Of a stretch of 5,473 nucleotides of DNA, positions 1-5,473 are shown one piece after another. The notes under the pieces are model-generated. The model searched no databases and was not told the DNA's origin. It was given only the letters and a program-made list of their open reading frames with translations. Source of the stretch: Spirochaetales bacterium UBA4629 (GTDB lineage Bacteria; Spirochaetota; Spirochaetia; Sphaerochaetales; Sphaerochaetaceae); the NCBI GenBank assembly GCA_002406055.1, contig DHMZ01000097.1:1-5473 (forward strand), read 5' to 3'. Both the position numbers and the translations under genes were made by a program. Every line of letters begins with the position of its first letter. Position 1 is the first letter of the stretch.

Positions 1-1208
1 TTATAGAAGGCGCAAAATGGTGCGGAAAAACTACTACTGGGTTACACTCATCAAATAGTGTCATTTATATGCAGGATGCTGATAATTATGATTTGTATGT
101 TAATATTGCTAATATTCAACCTTCTCTTCTCTTAAAAGGTGAAACTCCTCGTTTAATCGATGAATGGCAAGTTGCGCCTAAACTTTGGGATGCAGTTCGC
201 TTTGAAATCGATAAACGCGGAATGATGGGCCAGTTTATTTTGACAGGATCTTCTACTCCTACTAATTTGGATGAAATTGTGCATTCAGGAATCGGGAGAA
301 TTACTAAAATGAAAATGAGAACCATGTCTCTTTTCGAATCGGGAGATTCTTCTGGAGAGGTCTCATTAAAAAAACTCTTAGAAAAAGATTATGGCGTTTT
401 TGGTTCTTCTGATGTTGACATAGAAAGGCTAGCATTTTTGATAGTTCGAGGTGGATGGCCAGGGGCTATTAATCTCAGTGAAAAAGCTGCACTGTTTCAG
501 GCAAAAGATTATGTTGAATCACTTTGTGAATCTGATCTCTCAAAAACACTAAAGGTAAAAGCTGATAAAAATAGAGTTAGATATGTTCTTAAGTCCTATG
601 CGAGAGGGATTGGAAGTCAAATTAAATACGAAGAAATGCGTAAAGATGTTGTTAATCATGAAGCACTTGATACTTTTGCCATTTCAACTTTTTATCAATA
701 TATTACAGCTTTACGTGATTTATTTGTTATTGAAGATTCTCCAGCATGGAATCTTAATTTTAGAAGTAAATCAGCGATAAGGACAACAGACACAAGGTAC
801 TTTGTGGATCCGTCAATTGCGACCGCAGTTTTGGGAATGGGGCCAAATGATCTTATTAATGATTTTGAGTCTTTTGGGCTTTTCTTTGAAAACTTGGTTG
901 TTAGAGACTTACGAGTTTATGCAGATAGTATTGGCGCAGAAGTATTTCATTACAGAGACAAGGATAATCTAGAATGCGATGCTGTCTTACATTTCAAAAA
1001 TGGGTCATATGCACTTATTGAAATTAAACTTGGAGGAGAGAAGTTAATCGAAAAAGGAGTCGAAAGCATAAATAAACTTGAGAAAAAGTTAATAAAAGAA
1101 GGATTAAATAGCCCCATTTTTAAAGCTGTAATTGTGGGAGTAGGTCCCTACGCATATAGAAGAAAAGACTCAGTAATTGTAATTCCAATTTCTTGTCTTA
1201 AAGACTAG
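1..1208 (+). CDS. AAA ATPase with DUF4143 / PD-(D/E)XK-like C-terminus, 5'-truncated by window edge
   Basis: The frame is open from the left edge (first whole codon at base 3) to TAG at 1206-1208, giving 401 visible residues. The ATG at 69 is not the true start: the codons before it encode Walker A, GAKWCGKT, at visible residues 3-10. Family members carry roughly 30 residues before this motif, so a short N-terminus is missing. Walker B is LIDEW (D53, E54) and a sensor-like ILTGSS lies at 79-84, as in AAA_14 ATPases. The C-terminal half matches the DUF4143 pattern: FFENLVVRDL near 294, then ECD (E324, D326) and EIK (E340, K342). These are the acidic residues and lysine of a PD-(D/E)XK-like fold. 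All key residues visible here are intact, so this is not obviously a pseudogene. Such proteins are cytoplasmic, widespread and often multi-copy in anaerobes; their substrate and role are not established. It ends 66 bases before metG in the same direction. Confidence 0.9.
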   Translation, partial: IEGAKWCGKTTTGLHSSNSVIYMQDADNYDLYVNIANIQPSLLLKGETPRLIDEWQVAPKLWDAVRFEIDKRGMMGQFILTGSSTPTNLDEIVHSGIGRITKMKMRTMSLFESGDSSGEVSLKKLLEKDYGVFGSSDVDIERLAFLIVRGGWPGAINLSEKAALFQAKDYVESLCESDLSKTLKVKADKNRVRYVLKSYARGIGSQIKYEEMRKDVVNHEALDTFAISTFYQYITALRDLFVIEDSPAWNLNFRSKSAIRTTDTRYFVDPSIATAVLGMGPNDLINDFESFGLFFENLVVRDLRVYADSIGAEVFHYRDKDNLECDAVLHFKNGSYALIEIKLGGEKLIEKGVESINKLEKKLIKEGLNSPIFKAVIVGVGPYAYRRKDSVIVIPISCLKD

Positions 1209-1274
1209 TAAATTATTTTTTTAATTTGCTTTTTATCTTTCATTTTGTTCTAGCTTTAAATATAATCAAAACTT
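1209..1274 (+). promoter_or_regulatory. Putative metG promoter with -10 TATAAT just upstream of the start codon
   Basis: A perfect TATAAT lies at 1261-1266, ending only 8 bases before the metG ATG at 1275. A start site 6-7 bases downstream of the -10 would fall at about 1272-1274, giving a transcript with almost no leader. The -35 region is poor: the best candidate at normal spacing is CTTTCA at 1237-1242 with an 18-base spacer, matching TTGACA at only three positions. No GGAG- or GAGG-like Shine-Dalgarno occurs in the 25 bases before the ATG. TATAAT can arise by chance in such AT-rich DNA, and metG could also be transcribed from upstream, since no convincing terminator separates it from the preceding gene. 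Confidence 0.4.
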
Positions 1275-3491
1275 ATGAAGAAAAGACTTATTACATCAGC
1301 ACTTCCATATGTTAATAATATTCCACACTTGGGTAACCTTACTCAGGTGTTGTCTGCAGATGTTTTTGCTCGTTTTTGTCGTTCACGTGGCTATGAAACG
1401 CTATACATTTGTGGCACAGATGAATATGGTACAGCAAGTGAAACAAGAGCTCTACAGGAGGGTGTTACTCCTCGTGAGCTTTGTGATAGATACCACAAAA
1501 TACACAGTGAAATTTATAAGTGGTTTAATATTAGTTTTGACTATTTTGGTCGTACAAGCACACCAAAGCAGACAGAAATTGTTCAGCATATCTTTAATGC
1601 TGTAGATAAAAACGGTTACATAACAGAAAAAGAGACAGAACAGCTTTATTGCCCTAACTGTAAACGCTTTTTAGCTGATAGATATGTTACAGGAACTTGT
1701 CCTAAGTGTGGTTTTGAAGGAGCTAGAGGAGACCAGTGTGACTCTTGTGGTTCACTTTTAGATCCAACAGAGTTAATAAACCCAAAATGTTCAGTTTGTG
1801 GACATACTCCAGAAATCAGAAAGACAAAGAATTTGTATATAAACTTACCTAAAGCTTTGCCTATGTTAGAAAAGTGGATAGATAAAACTAGCAAGGAAGG
1901 TTTTTGGGCTAAGAATGCTATACAAATAACTTCATCTTGGATTAGAGATGGTCTACAAGAAAGATGTATTACTCGTGATTTAAAGTGGGGAATTCCTGTT
2001 CCAAAAGAAGGATATGAAGATAAGGTATTCTATGTTTGGTTTGATGCACCAATTGGCTATATTTCAATAACAGCTAACTATACAGATAATTGGGAATATT
2101 GGTGGAGGGATAATGAAAACACTGAACTCTTCCAGTTTATTGGTAAAGATAATATTCCTTTCCATACTGTAATTTTCCCATCTTCATTGCTTGCGACAGG
2201 CGAGAAGTGGACAATGTTATACCACATGTCTTCTACTGAATATTTGAACTATGAAGGTGGCAAATTTAGTAAGAGTAGGGGCATCGGTGTATTTGGTAAT
2301 GATGTTGAAGAGACTGGCATCCCTGCAGATGTATGGCGTTTCTATATGTTCTACAACCGTCCAGAAAAGCAAGACTTTACATTTACATGGAAAGACTTGC
2401 AGGAAAAGGTAAACAAAGAGCTTATCGGCAATCTATCTAACCTTGTTAATAGAACTCTTACTTTTGTAAAACGCTTCTATCCTGAAGGACTCAGAGAAGG
2501 TGAATTAAAAGAAGATTTAGTTGCTATTATCAAAGAGAAGGAGAGTGAGATTACTTCACTTTTGGAAAGAGCCGAGGAGCGAGATGCACTGAGGGCTATA
2601 TTTGCTCTTTCAGATATTGGCAATAAAGCATTCCAGGATGGAGAACCATGGAAGATGAGAACACAAGAGCCAGAAGAAGCTAAAAAGCTTTTGAGAACAC
2701 TCTTGTACCTAATCAGAGATCTTTCTGTCATGGTTACACCATACATGCCAAAAACAGGCGAGAAGATCTTAGCGATGCTTTCATCTGATGGCCTAAAATG
2801 GGATAGCGTAGGTTCTTTCAAGGGCGAAATCAAAATTGCTGATATCGAGCTATTATTCTCAAAGCTTGAAGATAAGACTATCGATGAGTTGAGAGAAAGG
2901 TATTCTGGCTCACAGAAAGAAAGAGAAGAGAAGAAAAATGAAAAAACTACTGAGGTAGTTAAGGATAATAAAATGGACGAAGAAAAATCATTATTAGAGA
3001 ATTGGGCACACAAGGTAATTCTCAAAGTTAGTAAGATTGTTGAGTGCGAGAAGCACCCTGAAGGTGATAAGCTTTACATTCTAAAGCTTGATACAGGTGA
3101 AGAAGAGGAAAGAACAATTGTTTCTTCAATTGTTCCTTATTACACAAAGGAAGAGCTTTTAGGACATAATATTGTACTTGTAAGTAATCTTAAGCCAGCA
3201 AACTTCAGAGGCGTTAAGAGTTATGGTATGCTTCTTGCTGCTTCTGATAAGAATGATGAAACTCATTCTACATGTGAAGTTATCTTTGCAGATGATTTTG
3301 CTGTTGGAACTGTTTTAGAGTATGAAGGTCAGCCTGAAACTGAGAAGATTACAACATACCTTAAGCCAGATCATTTCTTTGCTCTTCCTATGAAGACCAT
3401 TGATGGTCTTGTTACTGTCGATGGTAAGCCAATTGGAAAGGATGGAAAGTTCTTAAAGGTATTTAAATATACAGACGGAAACGTTGGTTAA
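1275..3491 (+). CDS. metG: Methionine--tRNA ligase with C-terminal EMAPII-like tRNA-binding domain
   Basis: This cytoplasmic class I synthetase charges tRNA-Met with methionine using ATP, serving both initiation and elongation. The 738-residue protein opens with MKKRLITSALPYVNNIPHLG, the expected MetRS N-terminus, which fixes the start although no Shine-Dalgarno precedes it. The HIGH-type motif is HLGN at 18-21 and the KMSKS-type motif is KFSKS at 330-334. Between them the connective peptide has four CxxC pairs (C126/C129, C142/C145, C155/C158, C172/C175), the arrangement that binds two zinc ions. RDLKWGIPVP (235-244 region) and WFDAPIGYIS (255-264) are typical MetRS blocks. Residues ~346-540 form the helical anticodon-binding domain, where W459 in the GEPWK block probably corresponds to the anticodon-stacking tryptophan. 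A K/E-rich linker (~543-573) leads to an OB-fold tRNA-binding domain (HPEGDKLYILKLD at 594-606, NLKPANFRGVKSYGMLLAAS at 638-657) and a further ~60-residue tail. Sequence style resembles spirochaetal, archaeal and eukaryotic cytosolic MetRS more than E. coli MetRS. A terminator follows 18 bases after the stop. Confidence 0.97.
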   Translation: MKKRLITSALPYVNNIPHLGNLTQVLSADVFARFCRSRGYETLYICGTDEYGTASETRALQEGVTPRELCDRYHKIHSEIYKWFNISFDYFGRTSTPKQTEIVQHIFNAVDKNGYITEKETEQLYCPNCKRFLADRYVTGTCPKCGFEGARGDQCDSCGSLLDPTELINPKCSVCGHTPEIRKTKNLYINLPKALPMLEKWIDKTSKEGFWAKNAIQITSSWIRDGLQERCITRDLKWGIPVPKEGYEDKVFYVWFDAPIGYISITANYTDNWEYWWRDNENTELFQFIGKDNIPFHTVIFPSSLLATGEKWTMLYHMSSTEYLNYEGGKFSKSRGIGVFGNDVEETGIPADVWRFYMFYNRPEKQDFTFTWKDLQEKVNKELIGNLSNLVNRTLTFVKRFYPEGLREGELKEDLVAIIKEKESEITSLLERAEERDALRAIFALSDIGNKAFQDGEPWKMRTQEPEEAKKLLRTLLYLIRDLSVMVTPYMPKTGEKILAMLSSDGLKWDSVGSFKGEIKIADIELLFSKLEDKTIDELRERYSGSQKEREEKKNEKTTEVVKDNKMDEEKSLLENWAHKVILKVSKIVECEKHPEGDKLYILKLDTGEEEERTIVSSIVPYYTKEELLGHNIVLVSNLKPANFRGVKSYGMLLAASDKNDETHSTCEVIFADDFAVGTVLEYEGQPETEKITTYLKPDHFFALPMKTIDGLVTVDGKPIGKDGKFLKVFKYTDGNVG
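2961..2975 (+). promoter_or_regulatory. Possible internal ribosome-binding site and ATG start within metG (Met567)
   Basis: AAGGA at 2961-2965 lies 7 bases upstream of an in-frame ATG at 2973-2975, which is metG codon 567. Its position is notable: it falls in the charged linker between the anticodon-binding domain and the OB-fold domain. Initiation here would give a 172-residue protein made almost exactly of the tRNA-binding domain (residues 567-738). The purine-rich Lys/Glu/Asp codons of the linker could produce this motif by chance, so function is inferred only from placement. Confidence 0.3.
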
Positions 3492-3509
3492 TATTTCTTT
3501 ATTCTTTCG

Positions 3510-3538
3510 AAAGCTAGGGGGAGACTTCTAGCTTTTTT
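3510..3538 (+). terminator. Rho-independent terminator of metG
   Basis: A perfect 8-bp stem, AAAGCTAG (3510-3517) with CTAGCTTT (3528-3535), encloses the 10-base loop GGGGAGACTT. The stem runs into six T residues (3533-3538). The stem begins 18 bases after the metG stop codon, the usual place for intrinsic termination. The stem is modest in GC, as expected in an AT-rich genome. Confidence 0.85.
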
Positions 3539-3539
3539 A

Positions 3540-3572
3540 ATATTATTGTGGCTTCTGATAGAAGAATAATAT
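3540..3572. repeat. Imperfect inverted repeat (hairpin) immediately after the metG terminator
   Basis: ATATTATT (3540-3547) pairs with AATAATAT (3565-3572), and CTTCT (3552-3556) pairs with AGAAG (3560-3564) around a GAT loop. The only interruption is a 4-base bulge GTGG (3548-3551) on the left arm, so 13 base pairs can form in 33 bases. No T-run follows on either strand, so it is unlikely to be a second terminator. It could protect the 3' end of read-through RNA or be chance pairing; the outer stem is all A/T and weak. Confidence 0.4.
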
Positions 3573-3688
3573 GGCCTATTAGTCTCTCTATTGAATTACG
3601 TGTGTCTTCAACATAAGAGCATATTATTTTTATAGTTCGAAGGTAGAATTGTTTTTGCTATTTTTCATTTTAACCTTCTCTTTAGTTG

Positions 3689-3704
3689 TTCTATACGTAT
3701 AGAA
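3689..3704. repeat. Perfect 16-bp palindrome (possible operator)
   Basis: TTCTATACGTATAGAA reads identically on both strands with no central spacer. Symmetry stops at the next base pair (3688 G, 3705 A). Such a site suits a dimeric helix-turn-helix regulator, but it lies about 160 bases upstream of the only promoter seen in this gap, rather far for a simple repressor site. No regulator gene is visible in the window. Confidence 0.4.
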
Positions 3705-3850
3705 AAGCTTTGTTAACTTTAGCGTCAAATCCTTCAACTCAAGCAAATAACTTTTACAAAGCTGTGAGCGATTTTGTCTCTAAGATAGTAATAATAAGGC
3801 CAATCATCATCTTCGAGAATAAACAGAATTTTTTTAAATGATTAAACAAG

Positions 3851-3880
3851 TTGAAAGATGCTTCCTTTCTTTTATATGAT
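3851..3880 (+). promoter_or_regulatory. Sigma70-type promoter of the downstream ATPase gene
   Basis: TTGAAA at 3851-3856 and TATGAT at 3875-3880 are separated by 18 bases; the -35 matches consensus at five positions and the -10 at five. A start site near 3887 would leave a leader of about 17 bases, just enough to include the ribosome-binding site. Together with the metG terminator upstream, this indicates the ATPase gene is its own transcription unit. Confidence 0.65.
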
Positions 3881-3892
3881 ACAATATAAAAT

Positions 3893-3896
3893 GAGG
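3893..3896 (+). promoter_or_regulatory. Ribosome-binding site GAGG fixing the ATG at 3904
   Basis: GAGG lies 7 bases before the ATG at 3904. An in-frame TGA at 3892-3894 overlaps it, so no earlier in-frame start is possible. A nearer ATG at 3891 is in another frame and closes after 12 codons. Confidence 0.75.
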
Positions 3897-3903
3897 TATA
3901 CAA

Positions 3904-5473
3904 ATGGGAGTATATGTAAATCCTGGTAATGATAATTTTAAAGAGAGTCTTAATAGCGATATTTATGTTGATAAGTCAATGTTAATTCATCAACTAAATA
4001 AAGTTATAAAAACAGAGAATAAATTTGTTTCTGTATCGCGACCTAGACGTTTTGGCAAATCAATGGCAGGAAACATGATTGCTTCTTATTATTCTATTGG
4101 GTGTGACTCGAAAGAACTTTTTTCGTCTCTTAAGATTTCATCAGATTATTTATACTTAAATAAGTTCAATGTCCTTAAATTTGATATGGGTGCCTTTTAT
4201 AGTATTTATCCTGAAAATACTGTTTCTTGGTTGGAGAAAAAAATAAAAAAGGATTTTATAAAGACTTTTCCTCTCATTGATTATAGCGATTGTGATTCTA
4301 TTGCTGATTGTTTAATGCAGTCTTATCTTGAAACCAAAATACCATTTGTAATCATAATCGATGAATATGATGTTTTAATTCGTGAAAAAACAAATTGCGA
4401 CGTAAAGAGTTCATTTCTACGTTTCTTAAATGGTTTATTTAAAAATTCAGATCTATCTCCAGCTTTAGCTTTGGTCTATATAACGGGAATTCTTCCTATT
4501 ATTAAAGATAAAGTAGGTTCGAAATTGAATAATTTTAATGAGTATACAATGCTTAATGCTGGACCTTTGGCTGAATATACTGGCTTTACTTCTGCTGAAT
4601 GCAATGATCTATGTAATAAGTATTTGATGAGTTATTCTGAATGCTCAAAATGGTACAATGGATATAATTTGGATAGTTATGAATTGTATTCTCCCTCATC
4701 TGTTGTATCTGCTATGCTAAATCATAGATATGATGATTATTGGACGCAAACAGGTTCTTTCGAGTCAATAAAGGATTATATTCTTTTGGATTTTAGCGGA
4801 ATTAAAGATGATGTAATTAAAATGCTAAGTGGAGAAAGTATTAAAGTTAATACTTCAAAATTTCAAAATTCATTAGATGCTTTTAAGTCAAAGGATGATG
4901 TCTTTACTTATCTAATTCACCTTGGGTATCTAGCATACAATGAACAAAATGAAGAGTGTTACATTCCAAATTATGAAATAAAAAAAGAATGGATTAATTC
5001 TATTGAAGACGAAAGTGACTATTTTCATGTAGTGGAAATAATACGAAGATCAAAAAAGCTATTAGATGATGTTTATCGCTTTGACAATGAAAGTGTTGCA
5101 AAGCAAATTGAGAGAATTCATATGGAAATAACAAGTAATATGACATACAACAATGAAGGTGCTTTTTTAAGTGTTATTAGACTTGCATTTTTCTATGCCC
5201 AAACATATTACAATATCTATTCAGAACTCCCTACGGGAAAAGGTTATGCTGATTGTGTTTTTATTCCATATGATAAAAATAGAAGTCCAATAGTAATTGA
5301 ACTAAAAAAAGATAAGAGTGCATACGGTGCTATCAAGCAAATAAAGGATAAAGAATACTATTATTCATTAGAATCTTATAAAGGTAATATTATTCTTGTT
5401 GGAATCAACTATAGTACAAAGACTAAAGAACATAGTTGTATAATCGAAAAAGCACAGAATAAACGCATGAAAT
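3904..5473 (+). CDS. AAA-ATPase-like protein with C-terminal PDDEXK_9 nuclease-like domain, cut by the right window edge
   Basis: 523 whole codons are open to the right edge with no stop. The N-terminus (VYVNPGNDNFKESLNSDIYVDKS) is the standard opening of the AAA-ATPase-like family (the PF09820 type). The P-loop is RPRRFGKS at 46-53: K52 and S53 are present, but R46 occupies the first glycine position of a classical Walker A, as is usual in this family. Walker B is FVIIIDEYD with D153 and E154; ITGILPI at 193-199 is sensor-like; KWYNGYN at 249-255 is a family hallmark. The C-terminal PD-(D/E)XK-like domain shows GKGYAD (D450), VIELK (E466, K468), then Q479 and Y485. The closing LVGINYSTKTKEHSCIIEK block is the normal family C-terminus, so probably only a few residues are missing. 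The gene is intact as far as seen. Members are often multi-copy in gut anaerobes and spirochaetes; roles in DNA processing, mobility or defence have been suggested but no function is established. By eye its base composition is more AT-rich than metG. Confidence 0.92.
   Translation, partial: MGVYVNPGNDNFKESLNSDIYVDKSMLIHQLNKVIKTENKFVSVSRPRRFGKSMAGNMIASYYSIGCDSKELFSSLKISSDYLYLNKFNVLKFDMGAFYSIYPENTVSWLEKKIKKDFIKTFPLIDYSDCDSIADCLMQSYLETKIPFVIIIDEYDVLIREKTNCDVKSSFLRFLNGLFKNSDLSPALALVYITGILPIIKDKVGSKLNNFNEYTMLNAGPLAEYTGFTSAECNDLCNKYLMSYSECSKWYNGYNLDSYELYSPSSVVSAMLNHRYDDYWTQTGSFESIKDYILLDFSGIKDDVIKMLSGESIKVNTSKFQNSLDAFKSKDDVFTYLIHLGYLAYNEQNEECYIPNYEIKKEWINSIEDESDYFHVVEIIRRSKKLLDDVYRFDNESVAKQIERIHMEITSNMTYNNEGAFLSVIRLAFFYAQTYYNIYSELPTGKGYADCVFIPYDKNRSPIVIELKKDKSAYGAIKQIKDKEYYYSLESYKGNIILVGINYSTKTKEHSCIIEKAQNKRMK

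Larger units (their letters stand above)
3539..3850. other. Intergenic stretch without a recognisable gene
   Basis: About 310 bases between the metG terminator and the promoter of the next gene. No convincing coding region was found on either strand: the longest open stretch noticed, 47 codons on the minus strand (3517-3657), has no ATG and resembles no family I know. No tRNA, rRNA, tmRNA or riboswitch signature was recognised. It contains the hairpin at 3540-3572, the palindrome at 3689-3704, and loosely spaced short inverted repeats such as GAAGGT (3639-3644) / ACCTTC (3673-3678) and AGCTTTGT (3706-3713) / ACAAAGCT (3756-3763). The latter are short enough to be chance. An unrecognised small RNA or decayed gene cannot be excluded. 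Confidence 0.6.

Noticed and set aside
583..780. 65-codon open frame inside the first ATPase gene
   Set aside because: It overlaps a well-supported coding region in another frame and shows no domain or start signal of its own.
1210..1227. AAATTA / TAATTT inverted repeat around a T-run, as a possible terminator of the first ATPase gene
   Set aside because: The 6-bp stem is entirely A/T and the T-run forms the loop rather than following the stem, so it would not act as an intrinsic terminator.
1309..1605. 98-codon open frame overlapping the start of metG in the +1 frame
   Set aside because: Shadow of the strongly supported MetRS N-terminus; no ribosome-binding site or domain.
2477..3025. Minus-strand 182-codon open frame opposite metG
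   Set aside because: It is serine-rich in the way expected from the antisense of Glu/Lys-rich codons, lies wholly within metG and matches nothing recognised.
3514..3660. Minus-strand open stretch of 47 codons between two stops, with a plausible-looking amino-acid composition (SYVEDTRNSIERLIGH segment)
   Set aside because: There is no in-frame ATG, it ends inside the metG terminator, it resembles no family I know, and open stretches of this length are expected in AT-rich non-coding DNA over six frames.
3706..3763. AGCTTTGT / ACAAAGCT inverted repeat with a 42-base loop
   Set aside because: An 8-bp match at this distance is expected about once by chance in a gap of this size, and nothing else supports it.
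3734..3840. Minus-strand segment reading ILFILEDDDWPYYYYLRDK, a possible remnant of a gene
   Set aside because: It is open for only about 34 codons, has stops on both sides and no start, and the tyrosine/aspartate runs reflect repeated trinucleotides rather than a recognisable domain.
3891..3929. 12-codon out-of-frame upstream reading frame overlapping the ATPase start
   Set aside because: It has no ribosome-binding site of its own and is better explained by the GAGG of the main gene containing part of an ATGAGG.

Overview
The window is AT-rich and all recognisable genes lie on the + strand: a 5'-truncated ATPase gene, a complete methionyl-tRNA synthetase gene (metG), and a second, unrelated ATPase gene cut off by the right edge. 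The MetRS is of a type I associate with spirochaetes (an archaeal/eukaryote-like catalytic body with a C-terminal tRNA-binding domain). Multi-copy ATPase / PD-(D/E)XK fusion genes like the two flanking ones are common in host-associated anaerobes. My best guess is a Treponema-like spirochaete from an anaerobic host niche. This is recognition by eye, not a search result.

Layout. Positions 1-1208: C-terminal ~401 codons of a DUF4143-type AAA ATPase. Its Walker A motif lies in the first 30 bases, so the real start is outside the window. Positions 1209-1274: a short AT-rich gap with a consensus TATAAT very close to the metG start and no Shine-Dalgarno sequence. Positions 1275-3491: metG, 738 codons, with all catalytic and zinc motifs, a charged linker and an EMAPII-like tRNA-binding tail. 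An in-frame ATG with a good Shine-Dalgarno sits in the linker. Positions 3492-3903: a 412-base non-coding gap holding a strong intrinsic terminator, a second hairpin without a T-run, a perfect 16-bp palindrome, and a promoter plus ribosome-binding site for the next gene. Positions 3904-5473: an AAA-ATPase-like / PDDEXK_9 fusion protein, complete except for the last residues.

How they relate. metG is a housekeeping gene ending in its own terminator, and the downstream ATPase has its own promoter, so the three genes do not look like one operon. The two ATPases come from different families but share one architecture: an N-terminal P-loop ATPase and a C-terminal PD-(D/E)XK nuclease-like fold. Both look like accessory genes beside a core gene. 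The points most worth checking are the possible internal start in metG that would release a free tRNA-binding domain, and the near-leaderless metG promoter.
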